42,951 nucleotides of DNA from Minisyncoccota bacterium (GTDB lineage: Bacteria > Patescibacteriota > Minisyncoccia > Phycocordibacterales > Zambryskibacteraceae). The notes under the pieces were generated by a model. The model did no database searches, had not been told where the DNA came from, and saw nothing but the letters and a program-made list of their open reading frames with translations. The stretch covers positions 1 through 42,951 of the forward strand of contig JANWHY010000011.1 in assembly GCA_025450175.1 (NCBI GenBank), in the 5' to 3' direction. Shown piece by piece: positions 1 through 7,124 of this stretch. The translations under genes were made by a program, and so were the position numbers. Within the stretch, counting starts at the first letter, position 1, and each line of letters starts with the position of its first letter.

Positions 1-846
1 GGCCTCTGTCAGAGCGTGCTTAGTGCGAGAGGAGATGTCTATAGACTCGATACGAGTCTTAAGAACTTCTGGATCTACTTCTGATCTTCCGAGAGTTTGG
101 CTCTCTGGCATAACACCCATCTCAGCTACCACCGGCTCCTCTTCTTTGAAGCCCACAATCGACTTCAGTTGGTTGATCATGACCTCAATAGCTGTAGAGA
201 GAGCTACCGAGGGAGAGATGGTGCCATCGGTCTCAATATTCATGCGAAGTTTGTTGAAGTCTGTTCGGTCTCCCACACGCATATTCTCTACTTCGTAAGA
301 AGCACGCCTAATAGGAGTGAAAATCGCGTCGAGGGCGATGGTGCCAATTTCGACGCGATTCTTATCGAGGTTATCCTTATCGACGAAGCCGAGACCCTTC
401 TCTGCACGAACTTCCATCTCACGAGTAGTGCTCTTGTCGGTAATCGTGGCGATAACAGCCTCAGGTGTGAGTATCTCTACTTGTCCAGGCACCTCTAGAT
501 CAGCAGCAGTAACCACTCGTTCCTCGCCAGCATTGCCTTTGATCTTGAGAGTAAGAGTCTGAGCCTCATCAGTAGAGAAGCGCATGCGGATCTTCTTAAG
601 ATTGAGGAGGATAGAGATGACGTCTTCCTTCACTCCCTCTATAACAGAAAACTCATGCTCTACTCCGCTTATCTTAACTGAGGTAATAGCTACTCCCGGA
701 AGAGACGAGAGGATGATGCGACGAAGACTGTTGCCCAGGGTGTGGCCATAGCCCGGATAGAGACCCTCTATCTCGAAGATGCCGCTCTCTCCTTCTTCGG
801 AGATGACCCTTGGTTTTGATGGTAGAAGTATTGTGTAGTCAGCCAT
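1..846 (-). CDS. rpoA: RNA polymerase alpha subunit (3' end outside window)
   Basis: This is the alpha subunit of DNA-directed RNA polymerase, which dimerises to scaffold beta and beta' and contacts promoter DNA and activators through its C-terminal domain. The ORF is missing from the track because it has no stop inside the window. Reading leftward from ATG at 846 gives 282 codons, open to base 1. The N-terminal domain is clear (GYGHTLGNSLRRIILSSLPG), and the last visible residues (IDISSRTKHALTEA) lie in the alpha-CTD, so only the last 30-50 residues should be missing. It is the last visible gene of the alpha ribosomal operon, 31 nt after rpsD, in the usual order. rplQ would be expected next, off the left edge. 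Confidence 0.97.
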   Translation of the reverse strand, partial: MADYTILLPSKPRVISEEGESGIFEIEGLYPGYGHTLGNSLRRIILSSLPGVAITSVKISGVEHEFSVIEGVKEDVISILLNLKKIRMRFSTDEAQTLTLKIKGNAGEERVVTAADLEVPGQVEILTPEAVIATITDKSTTREMEVRAEKGLGFVDKDNLDKNRVEIGTIALDAIFTPIRRASYEVENMRVGDRTDFNKLRMNIETDGTISPSVALSTAIEVMINQLKSIVGFKEEEPVVAEMGVMPESQTLGRSEVDPEVLKTRIESIDISSRTKHALTEA

Positions 847-877
847 AAAAATAAAAATTGAGTGGATAATTATAACA

Positions 878-1483
878 CTAACGGTTGTAAAATTCAATAA
901 CCACACGGAGATCGAAGACCTCCCCACCTGGTGCGTATACCGGCTCTCCTACGACCTTAAGCTCTCGGGCTTCCGGATCTACCTCGAGCCACGCCGGTAC
1001 CGTGAGGCTCTTAGCACGCTCAGTAAGGTCGGCGAAGAGCGGACTCGTAGCCGAGGTCGGTCGGAGAGAGACCTTGTCTCCCACCTTGAGAGCGATGGAG
1101 GGGATGGTCACTCTCTTACCATTGAGCATGAGGTGGCCGTGACTTGCAGCTTGACGAGCCTGCCCACGAGTCTTCGCAAAACCTGCTCGGTAGAGTGCAT
1201 TATCGAGACGAGTCTCGAGTTGACTGAAGAGCTTCTGAGCAGGAGATGCGACCTTGAGAGACTTCAACACATAGTTACGGAGTTGCCTCTCGGTGATACC
1301 GTAGTTGAAGCGGCTCTTCTGCTTCTCGGTAAGTTCCTTACCGTACTCGCTCTTGGGCTTAGTCCAACCCTTGCTACTCTTCTCCTTACGCGCGAGAGAT
1401 TGTGCGTACTTAGGACTTTGAGTTTTCTCAAATATTGGGGCGCCAAGACGGCGAGCTAATTTATATTTTGGTCCTATACGCAT
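878..1483 (-). CDS. rpsD: 30S ribosomal protein S4
   Basis: This is the primary 16S rRNA-binding protein S4, 201 aa, a normal length. The N-terminus (MRIGPKYKLARRLGAPIFEK) has no zinc-binding cysteines, so it is of the C-minus type. The S4 RNA-binding domain lies around residues 95-160 (RLDNALYRAGFAKTRGQARQ, then HLMLNGKRVTIPS). It lies between rpsK and rpoA, as in most bacteria. In other bacteria S4 can autoregulate the alpha operon; I see no such leader structure here. The spacer before the start is AT-only (AAATTTTAAATTT-like) and lacks a Shine-Dalgarno, as for the other ribosomal genes in this operon. Confidence 0.97.
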   Translation of the reverse strand: MRIGPKYKLARRLGAPIFEKTQSPKYAQSLARKEKSSKGWTKPKSEYGKELTEKQKSRFNYGITERQLRNYVLKSLKVASPAQKLFSQLETRLDNALYRAGFAKTRGQARQAASHGHLMLNGKRVTIPSIALKVGDKVSLRPTSATSPLFADLTERAKSLTVPAWLEVDPEARELKVVGEPVYAPGGEVFDLRVVIEFYNR

Positions 1484-1498
1484 AAATTTAAAATTTAA

Positions 1499-1966
1499 CT
1501 ATGTCCTACGAGGCTTAGGGGGCTTGGGGCCGTTATGAGGAACCGGAGTTTTATCCTGAATCGTAGTTAAGTTGATACCCTTTGATATAAAGCCGCGGAT
1601 AGCCGACTCACGACCGGAGCCTACCCCCTTAACTACGACCTTGATCTCTTTAATACCTAATGTCTGAGCCTTTTCTGCTAACTTCTCCCCTACCTTAGCG
1701 GCAGCGAAGGGGGTGCCCTTCTTTGCGCCCTTGAAGCCTAGAGAACCCGATGAGGACCAGGCGAGCGTATTAAATTTTGGATCCGTGAGGGTCAGCTTGG
1801 TGTTGTTGTAAGTCGACTCTACATACAAGACTCCTGAGTCGACACGCTTCTTGGAAGACTTAGACGAAGAAGCTTCCGGAGACTTCTCCGCCCCGCCCGA
1901 ACGACCGTCCGGTCGGGCGGGCTTGTCGTTCTCTGCTTGTACTGTTGCGATTTTTTTCTTACCCAT
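1499..1966 (-). CDS. rpsK: 30S ribosomal protein S11 with palindrome-encoded N-terminal insert
   Basis: S11 forms part of the platform of the 30S subunit near the decoding site and the 3' end of 16S rRNA. At 155 aa it is longer than the usual ~130 aa because of an N-terminal extension of about 40 residues. That extension is low-complexity (SPEASSSKSSKK) and contains PARPDGRSGG, translated from a 30-bp palindromic repeat also present in leuS and a HAD gene. The conserved S11 body starts around residue 45 (VLYVESTYNNTKLTLTD) and ends with the usual basic tail (PHNGPKPPKPRRT). The spacer to rpsM is purely A/T (TTTAAAATTTAAAATT type) with no SD. Fold and role are secure. The extension is probably disordered and solvent exposed. 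Confidence 0.96.
   Translation of the reverse strand: MGKKKIATVQAENDKPARPDGRSGGAEKSPEASSSKSSKKRVDSGVLYVESTYNNTKLTLTDPKFNTLAWSSSGSLGFKGAKKGTPFAAAKVGEKLAEKAQTLGIKEIKVVVKGVGSGRESAIRGFISKGINLTTIQDKTPVPHNGPKPPKPRRT
1892..1921 (-). repeat. 30-bp palindromic element (PARPDGRSGG), copy 1, in rpsK
   Basis: Read on the gene strand, CCCGCCCGA and TCGGGCGGG form a perfect 9-bp inverted repeat around a 12-nt centre. The centre also folds alternatively as CGACCG-GA-CGGTCG. The 30 nt are ten codons in frame with rpsK. The same 30 bp occurs in leuS (identical) and at the end of the HAD gene (one base different), always in the same orientation relative to the gene and the same frame. Confidence 0.93.
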
Positions 1967-2009
1967 AATAAATATAATTTAAAATTTTGAATTTAAAATT
2001 TAAAATTGT

Positions 2010-2387
2010 TTATGTTTTCTCGGCAATTTTCCTACCGGTACCCATAGTCTTCCTTACACCACGCTTAGTACGAGCATTGGTCTTGGTACGCTGACCTCGC
2101 ACAGGAAGGTTCCTCATATGGCGCATCCCTCGGTAACTCTTCAAGTCTTTCAATCTCCTAATATTAGAAGTCACTTCGCGGCGGAGGTCACCCTCGAGAG
2201 TAAGCGCCTCGATGATAGCGCGGATCTTGTTCTCATCCTCGATCGAGGCGTCCTTGGCCTTTTTGCCATATTCGATCCCAGCTTCCTTAAGTATCGACTG
2301 AGCTCGAGATCTCCCAACACCAAAGAGGGTCGTTAGACCGATTTCAAGACGCTTATCATCTGGGATGGTAATACCAAGAAGTCTCAT
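2010..2387 (-). CDS. rpsM: 30S ribosomal protein S13
   Basis: S13 sits in the head of the 30S subunit and contacts the P-site tRNA and the central protuberance. The product is 125 aa, normal length. It begins [20 protein letters not shown], carries the H2TH-type helix region (LFGVGRSRAQSILKEAGIEY) and ends in the conserved basic tail (RNLPVRGQRTKTNARTKRG). It overlaps rpmJ by one base (TAATG), so translation of the two is probably coupled. The operon order infA-rpmJ-rpsM-rpsK-rpsD-rpoA is conserved in bacteria. There is no Shine-Dalgarno at this start. Confidence 0.97.
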   Translation of the reverse strand: MRLLGITIPDDKRLEIGLTTLFGVGRSRAQSILKEAGIEYGKKAKDASIEDENKIRAIIEALTLEGDLRREVTSNIRRLKDLKSYRGMRHMRNLPVRGQRTKTNARTKRGVRKTMGTGRKIAEKT

Positions 2388-2503
2388 TAACCTTGTCGTT
2401 GCTTATGTCTAGGATTAGCTTTGCAAATTACGTAAACATAGCCCTTTCTGCGGACTATCTGGCACTTACTACACATTTTCCTTACGGCCGCCTTGACTTT
2501 CAT
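2387..2503 (-). CDS. rpmJ: 50S ribosomal protein L36
   Basis: This 38-codon gene is too short for the ORF track. Reading leftward from ATG at 2503 gives [20 protein letters not shown], then [18 protein letters not shown]. The zinc ribbon of L36 is C-x2-C ... C ... H ([15 protein letters not shown]), so this is the zinc-binding form. Its stop codon overlaps the rpsM start by one base (TAATG). It sits between infA and rpsM, the classical position. Between it and infA lies a short intergenic hairpin. Confidence 0.95.
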   Translation of the reverse strand: MKVKAAVRKMCSKCQIVRRKGYVYVICKANPRHKQRQG

Positions 2504-2540
2504 AGCAAGATTGCATTGTAACCTAAGCTACTTCGAGTGT

Positions 2541-2554
2541 CTAGCCTTGGCTAG
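2541..2554 (-). other. Intergenic hairpin after infA
   Basis: CTAGCC-TT-GGCTAG is a perfect inverted repeat directly after the infA stop codon. It is not followed by a T run, so it is not a classical terminator. A longer alternative pairing (TAACCTA near 2519 with TAGGTTA near 2552) would exclude it. It could tune the infA/rpmJ ratio or protect an mRNA end. Functional evidence is structural only. Confidence 0.4.
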
Positions 2555-2555
2555 G

Positions 2556-2804
2556 TTAGAGCCTTTTTATGATCCGGGCTTTGCCACCATAGGGCTCAAG
2601 CTCCATAACTACCTTATCTCCCACCAATACACGAATCCTATGTAGACGCATCTTACCAGAGAGATAAGCCAAGATCTCTTTAGGCTCATCTTGACTTACT
2701 CCTTCAGTCCCGCTCTCATCCAAGCGCACCCTAAACATAATATTTGGCAAGGATTCTGTGATAATACCTACCCTCTCTAGGGTCTCTCTCTTTTCAATAT
2801 TCAT
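2556..2804 (-). CDS. infA: Translation initiation factor IF-1
   Basis: IF-1 binds the 30S A site during initiation. The product is 82 aa, slightly longer than the usual 72, with the S1-like OB fold visible: [17 protein letters not shown], then [20 protein letters not shown], then [17 protein letters not shown]. The extra residues form a loop ([13 protein letters not shown]) between strands 2 and 3. The gene heads the visible ribosomal operon. The usual upstream neighbours secY, adk and map are absent. A membrane protein gene ends only 2 nt before it, so the cluster has been rearranged here. Confidence 0.95.
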   Translation of the reverse strand: MNIEKRETLERVGIITESLPNIMFRVRLDESGTEGVSQDEPKEILAYLSGKMRLHRIRVLVGDKVVMELEPYGGKARIIKRL

Positions 2805-2806
2805 TA

Positions 2807-4123
2807 TTACTTATTATCTGTTGACTCTCTTTCTACCATAATCTTCGAAGCATCACTAGGGAAGGAGCTCTTCCAGAAGGGTCGGATGATTGGCCTCGCC
2901 GACACTATACTTGGGTAGTTGTTGAGGATCAGAGGCAGATCCTTCTTGTTGTGACCAACAAGATCTGCCTTGAGAGCCACCTCGTCTGAAGACCAGACGG
3001 CAAGACCCGTACCAGAGACGGAGAAGTTAATCTCAGAAACGCTCGCAAGATCAACCTGGGGGTTAGTGAAGGCAAAAGTGAGGTTAGCGAGATCTAGATC
3101 TACAGACTCATCCTTATTGATAGTGACCTTCTTCTTCGTAAGACTATTGGAGAGTTCCTTAGTTTTAAACATTACGCCGTAGAAGTTGCCCTTCTTATTG
3201 ATAGTGACCTTGTCGGCCCCAGCAGCCTGACTTTGCGGTAGGTCCTCATACACGACACTCGAGAGTGCGGGGATCAAGACGAATCCATCGGGTACTTGTG
3301 AGAGAGCCTCAGAGGTGAGATCGGTCTTGAGAGTAGTCTCGAGCTCGCCAGAGACCCGTGTCTTATCTTCCTCACTCACACCCTTCTCCTTACCTACGAA
3401 GCCTCCTGCCATCGCGGTCTTAGATCGTGCATATATAGTGTTGTAGCGTTCGCTCCCCTTGAGACCCGGGAGAGTAAAGTCTGAGAGTCCCATGTTGTAT
3501 GTCTCTCCCGCTTCGTCGGCATATATGAGAGTCTCAAGAGTACCTGGCTTCACCACTCCGCCAACAGTCATCTTGCCTGGCACCACTATGTCCTTGGCCA
3601 CTCGATAAACTTTGCCATTCGCTGCTTCGAAGCGGGTAGTAGCAATAAGCCTCTGAGGTTCGGCTGAAGCGTTGTTGTAGACCACTATGGTACCCGAGGC
3701 CTTGCGATTTACTTCTGTCTCACCTGAAGCGGCCACCTCTTTACCAAGATCTCGAGATAGTTTGACGACGCTGAAAAGCAGACTGCCCTCCCCCTCTCTC
3801 TTGGCGGTGAAGTTATCTCGAGAGAAGGCCACACTCGTAGACTTGGGTGTGTAGACCAGAGATGAGCTATTGAAGAATGCGAGAAGGGCGAAGACCAGAA
3901 CGAAAATACTTAAGAAGGTAACAATCCATACCTTAGCTCGTGATCTCCTTCGTCTCACAGGAGGCATACCAGGAGATACGCTTGTCTGTGTGGTGGAGCG
4001 CTCGACCCTGTCAATTGTAGGTGGGGGTACAGAAGTGGCGCGGCGACGGTTGGCAGGGATAGGGATATCTCGGATGCTTCGGCGCTTCTCTGGTACGATC
4101 ATGTCTTCTACGCTTTTTGCCAT
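2807..4123 (-). CDS. Membrane-anchored protein, baseplate-J-like extracellular region
   Basis: The protein is 438 aa. Residues 1-63 are a basic, Pro-rich cytoplasmic stretch ending in RRRRSR, followed by one membrane segment ([20 protein letters not shown], about 66-85), then a large presumably extracytoplasmic region. The stretch around residues 165-270 ([11 protein letters not shown] ... VVPGK ... [18 protein letters not shown] ... TAMAGGFVG) resembles the baseplate J/gp47-like pattern that annotators often assign to CPR surface proteins. That link is inference. It ends 2 nt before infA. The exact job is unknown; it is most likely a cell-envelope or surface-appendage component. A TAAAAT box lies 4 nt before the start, too close to be a normal -10. 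Confidence 0.6.
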   Translation of the reverse strand: MAKSVEDMIVPEKRRSIRDIPIPANRRRATSVPPPTIDRVERSTTQTSVSPGMPPVRRRRSRAKVWIVTFLSIFVLVFALLAFFNSSSLVYTPKSTSVAFSRDNFTAKREGEGSLLFSVVKLSRDLGKEVAASGETEVNRKASGTIVVYNNASAEPQRLIATTRFEAANGKVYRVAKDIVVPGKMTVGGVVKPGTLETLIYADEAGETYNMGLSDFTLPGLKGSERYNTIYARSKTAMAGGFVGKEKGVSEEDKTRVSGELETTLKTDLTSEALSQVPDGFVLIPALSSVVYEDLPQSQAAGADKVTINKKGNFYGVMFKTKELSNSLTKKKVTINKDESVDLDLANLTFAFTNPQVDLASVSEINFSVSGTGLAVWSSDEVALKADLVGHNKKDLPLILNNYPSIVSARPIIRPFWKSSFPSDASKIMVERESTDNK

Positions 4124-4157
4124 TTGTATTTTAGTGAACTTATTAAACTATTATAAC

Positions 4158-5369
4158 TTAATTAGAGAATTTTTGGCTACTACTCTGGCGCGAAAGTTCT
4201 TGATGCTTCTTCATCTCTTCTTTAAACTTTTCTTCGTCGAGATTGGGCACAACTTCTTTTATTATTTCTAATGGTAGTCCATAACTCGTGAAGAGGGTGA
4301 ACGGGTCTGCACCTTTCTCTACTTGCTTCAATCCTGCACTTAATGCTTTCTCAAACTTGGCTAGTTCGTCATGAATTATTTCTTTAGTGTTAGGTGCGAA
4401 TGTATAGAGACCCTGGTAACTTGGATGATTGATTACAGCATCTACTATTGGATCAATATTCTTATCACTGACATAAGCGCGGCGCAAAAGTCTTCGTAGA
4501 ATATATCCCCTATCAGTATTGGAGGGGGTCACTCCATCTGCGATCATAAAGACGGAGGTGCGGATGTGGTCTGCCGCGATCCGCGAGCTTGTGACCCCCA
4601 TAAGAGGTGCAAACAAATCTGTTTCGAAAATATTATTCTTACCTTGAAGTGCCATAGTTAAACGCTCAAGTCCTGCCCCCGTATCCACATTTTTTTGTGA
4701 AAGTTTGCCTACAACCTTTCCACCTTTCTTGAGATACTCCATGAACACATCATTCCAAACCTCTACGACTTCCTGCCTCTCATCGGCCACCATGTATTCT
4801 TCTTTAGTCATGTCTCCCAACTTGCCCGTGACATCATAAAACATCTCAGTATCTGGACCACAAGGGCCATCTTCTCCCATACTCCACCAATTCGACTTTG
4901 CCCCCATAAAGTAAATACGATTTTCTGGCATGTACTTCTTCCAGATTTCAAATGCTTCTTCGTCACGAGGAGCATTCTCATCCCCTTCAAAAACAGTTAT
5001 ATAGAGACGCTTTGGATCTAAGCCAAAACCTTCTTCCTTACTCGTGAGAAGTTCAAAGCTCCATTTAATAGCCTCTTCTTTGAAATAATCACCCAATGAC
5101 CAATTGCCAAGCATTTCGAAAAAAGTGTCATGTGTATTGTCTCCAACTTCTTCAATGTCTTGGGTTCGCACACATTTCTGAATATTTACCAAACGCTTCC
5201 CCTGAGGATGCTCATTGCCCATGAGATATGGAACGAGAGGTTGCATACCTGCTGTAGTAAAGAGGACTGACTTATCTCCCTCTGGTATTAGAGAGGCCGA
5301 AGGAATTTTAGTATGTCCTCGTTCTTCAAAAAATTTAAGAAATTTCTCTCGGATTTCTCTGGATTGCAT
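4158..5369 (-). CDS. alaS: Short alanyl-tRNA synthetase, no editing or C-Ala domain
   Basis: This class II synthetase charges tRNA-Ala. At 403 aa it is less than half the usual ~870 aa. The catalytic core is intact: MQSREIREKFLKFFEERGHT, motif 2 (NTHDTFFEMLGNWSLGDYF), the GPCGP loop, NVDTGAGLERL, and motif 3 (TDRGYILRRLLRRA). The chain then stops in the helical tRNA-recognition region (EEMKKHQELSRQ), exactly where the editing domain normally begins. No HxxxH...CxxxH editing site and no C-Ala domain follow: only 34 nt separate it from the next gene, so this is not a frameshift. An extended -10 (TGC-TATATT) lies 7 nt before ATG, implying a leaderless mRNA. Confidence 0.93.
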   Translation of the reverse strand: MQSREIREKFLKFFEERGHTKIPSASLIPEGDKSVLFTTAGMQPLVPYLMGNEHPQGKRLVNIQKCVRTQDIEEVGDNTHDTFFEMLGNWSLGDYFKEEAIKWSFELLTSKEEGFGLDPKRLYITVFEGDENAPRDEEAFEIWKKYMPENRIYFMGAKSNWWSMGEDGPCGPDTEMFYDVTGKLGDMTKEEYMVADERQEVVEVWNDVFMEYLKKGGKVVGKLSQKNVDTGAGLERLTMALQGKNNIFETDLFAPLMGVTSSRIAADHIRTSVFMIADGVTPSNTDRGYILRRLLRRAYVSDKNIDPIVDAVINHPSYQGLYTFAPNTKEIIHDELAKFEKALSAGLKQVEKGADPFTLFTSYGLPLEIIKEVVPNLDEEKFKEEMKKHQELSRQSSSQKFSN

Positions 5370-5397
5370 GCAAATGAATATAGCACAAAAAGACGAA

Positions 5398-5419
5398 GGG
5401 CGACGCGTAAGCGTCGCCC
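5398..5419 (-). terminator. Rho-independent terminator of the 78-aa gene
   Basis: GGGCGACGC and GCGTCGCCC form a perfect 9-bp stem around a 4-nt loop. On the minus strand it is followed by TTCGTCTTTTTG. It lies just downstream of the SD-led small gene at 5430-5666 and upstream of the alaS promoter. Confidence 0.85.
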
Positions 5420-5429
5420 TGGCACAAAG

Positions 5430-5666
5430 TCACGCGGCAACAGAGAGTAGTACCTGGAATTTCTCGCTCGGATACCATCTCACCTGATTATTCTGGTCCA
5501 CCATGGGGCCCAAACCCTCTTCTTTCGAAAGAGCGATGAACCCCGGGCAAGAACCAGAGACATGGAAAGGCCCATCCAGCGGCGCAAGTCCAATTGGTGC
5601 CACCTGCCGGACAACCTCACCTATCACACGCTGACCGCCTGTTCCCATCGAAAAATGATCGGACAT
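5430..5666 (-). CDS. Small SD-led cassette protein, 78 aa, unknown
   Basis: I chose ATG at 5666 rather than the track start at 5699 because it is preceded by a strong Shine-Dalgarno (GGAGGAG) and because the upstream region is the promoter. The product begins MSDHFSMGTGGQRVIGEVVR and ends EKFQVLLSVAA. It has no membrane segment, one cysteine, and no family I recognise. The gene is a self-contained unit: extended -10 promoter overlapping the stop codon of the upstream UDG gene, SD, ORF and hairpin terminator. Other small genes in this window share most of this layout, while most core genes lack SDs. Function unknown. Confidence 0.7.
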   Translation of the reverse strand: MSDHFSMGTGGQRVIGEVVRQVAPIGLAPLDGPFHVSGSCPGFIALSKEEGLGPMVDQNNQVRWYPSEKFQVLLSVAA

Positions 5667-5687
5667 GCTCTTACTCCTCCACCTAGT

Positions 5688-5696
5688 ATTATACCA
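5688..5696 (-). promoter_or_regulatory. Extended -10 promoter of the 78-aa gene
   Basis: Read leftward the sequence is TGG-TATAAT, an extended -10 box. It overlaps the stop codon of the UDG gene (the TAA is inside TATAAT). No good -35 is visible at 17 bp. The implied transcript has a leader of about 15 nt carrying the GGAGGAG Shine-Dalgarno. Confidence 0.75.
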
Positions 5697-6273
5697 CACT
5701 TTTCAAAACTTTAAAATCTTCTTGGAGAGTACTTAAGAGATGTTGATTATATATAGCGGCGGCGGGATGGTAGAGCGGCACGTATTTAAATTGATTTGCC
5801 TCGAATACTTTCCCATGCAAAGTGCTGATAGGGCCCACCTCCCACTCAAGTCCGTATCGATTCATGATGTAAACCATTGAGAAGCGGCCGAGAGTGGCCA
5901 CCACTTTCGGTTTAATTATCTCGATCTGCCTATCTAGAAAGGGTGCATAGATAGATATCTCCTCCGGTAATGGATCCCTGTTTCCTTGTGGTCGGTCTTT
6001 TACAATGTTTGTGACATAAACATCTTTTCTCTCGATGCCGACAGATGCCAGTAGATCATCCAATACTTTCCCTGCGCGTCCGCAGAAGGGTCGACCCGTC
6101 TTGGCCTCATTCTCTCCCGGAGCTTCGCCTATAAACATGATGTCCGCAGAGTGACTCCCCTCTCCAATCACTGGGAAATATTTGTTCTCAATTCTGTATC
6201 GATAAAGGGGTGATGACGAGAGAGCTACTACCTCGTCTTTAATCTTCTTCAGCTCACTTGTCGCATCCGCCAT
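5689..6273 (-). CDS. Family-4-type uracil-DNA glycosylase lacking Fe-S cysteines
   Basis: The 194-aa protein has the hallmarks of family 4 uracil-DNA glycosylases, which remove uracil from DNA: motif 1 GEAPGENEAKTGRPFCGRAG (about 50-69), the NRDPLPEEI region, and the C-terminal HPAA motif. Family 4 enzymes normally hold a [4Fe-4S] cluster through four cysteines. Here the N-terminal pair is absent (SSPLYRYRIENKYFPVIG), KCRPPGNR has become KDRPQGNR, and the AACRPFL-type cysteine is Y (SIYAPFL). The only cysteine (PFCGRAG) is not a cluster position. It is 4 nt downstream of the ATP-cone nuclease gene, suggesting one operon for DNA repair or defence. Activity on uracil is likely but not certain. 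Confidence 0.88.
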   Translation of the reverse strand: MADATSELKKIKDEVVALSSSPLYRYRIENKYFPVIGEGSHSADIMFIGEAPGENEAKTGRPFCGRAGKVLDDLLASVGIERKDVYVTNIVKDRPQGNRDPLPEEISIYAPFLDRQIEIIKPKVVATLGRFSMVYIMNRYGLEWEVGPISTLHGKVFEANQFKYVPLYHPAAAIYNQHLLSTLQEDFKVLKSVV

Positions 6274-6277
6274 TCTC

Positions 6278-7108
6278 TTAGAGTTCGTTTATCTCGTCTA
6301 TAACAGGGATAATGTTGAAGTTCTCTCCTAAGAACTTGGTAAGAGGTGTTGGATCGTTCTTCACATCGGAGCAGAGCACCACCCTGGAGGCAAGTAAGAT
6401 CTTTTTGTCTTGGTTACTTAGAGTTGTAAGACAAGTTATAGGGTGTAGACCTTCCGTCTCGATCATGCTGCGCAAGTTCCCCTCATCAGGATAATTCCAA
6501 CCAATCATTTTCAAATCTTTGCAGACACCGTAGTGGATCGCCGTACTCGAGAACTTAGTATTAGTGATAAGCCAACTGTCAGTAATCTTACGATCCTTAC
6601 CTCCGTAGTTAAAAACATTTTCTCGCAGATCATCAAAACGCGCTTTCATATATAAGACCACCTTGAGGTCCGACTTAGTCCCGAGTTCGTTGTGGAACTT
6701 GGCCTCAATCATTACGAGCTCCTTATCGGTGTAGGCGACGACATCTACTTCGTGAGGTACACAAGCGCCCAAGACAGTCTGTCTAGTCTCACACTTGTAA
6801 CCCTTAGCCTCCAAGATCTTGGCTACGAAGTCTTCGAAGGGAAATCCTGAAGGTCCGAGATCCATGACGGCGCGGCGGAGAGAGTAGCTACGAGCTACCG
6901 GCTTAGAGATAGTCTCGAGTATAGAGAAGGCGTGTCGATAGATCTCGCTCGTGCTCATGTCGTTGTGGAGTTCTGGCAAGAGATGCTCCAACACCTTCGC
7001 GCTCGCCGCCTCACTTGCACCGGAGTGTAGGAGAGAAGCACGAAGCTTCGCGGGATCGAAGAACTCCTTCTGGCCATTTGCCTTGATGAGAGTAACCTGG
7101 TTAGTCAT
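6278..7108 (-). CDS. ATP-cone / Mrr-like restriction endonuclease fusion
   Basis: The 276-aa protein has two recognisable parts. Residues 1-95 resemble an ATP-cone (VTLIKANGQKEFFDPAKLRAS), the nucleotide-sensing domain of NrdR and ribonucleotide reductases. Residues about 98-190 look like a PD-(D/E)xK nuclease of the Mrr type: FPFEDFVAKILEAKGY, then HEVDVVAYTDKELVMIEAKF, with the D...ExK catalytic pattern. A C-terminal tail of about 80 aa is unassigned. The arrangement suggests a nuclease gated by ATP/dATP, but this is inference. An extended -10 (TGA-TATACT) sits exactly 6 nt before ATG, so the mRNA is probably leaderless. It heads a pair with the UDG gene. Confidence 0.8.
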   Translation of the reverse strand: MTNQVTLIKANGQKEFFDPAKLRASLLHSGASEAASAKVLEHLLPELHNDMSTSEIYRHAFSILETISKPVARSYSLRRAVMDLGPSGFPFEDFVAKILEAKGYKCETRQTVLGACVPHEVDVVAYTDKELVMIEAKFHNELGTKSDLKVVLYMKARFDDLRENVFNYGGKDRKITDSWLITNTKFSSTAIHYGVCKDLKMIGWNYPDEGNLRSMIETEGLHPITCLTTLSNQDKKILLASRVVLCSDVKNDPTPLTKFLGENFNIIPVIDEINEL

Positions 7109-7124
7109 AGGTTAAGTATATCAA

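Noticed and set aside
1133-1459. 108-aa plus-strand ORF inside rpsD, and similar long antisense ORFs (e.g. 37267-37914 in uvrB, 31683-32108 in uvrA)
   Set aside because: These are shadows of well-conserved minus-strand genes in another frame, with no homology-like features.
4158-5369. alaS as a frameshifted pseudogene
   Set aside because: The catalytic core is intact to a logical domain boundary, the stop is clean, and only 34 nt separate it from the next gene, leaving no room for a remnant of the editing domain.
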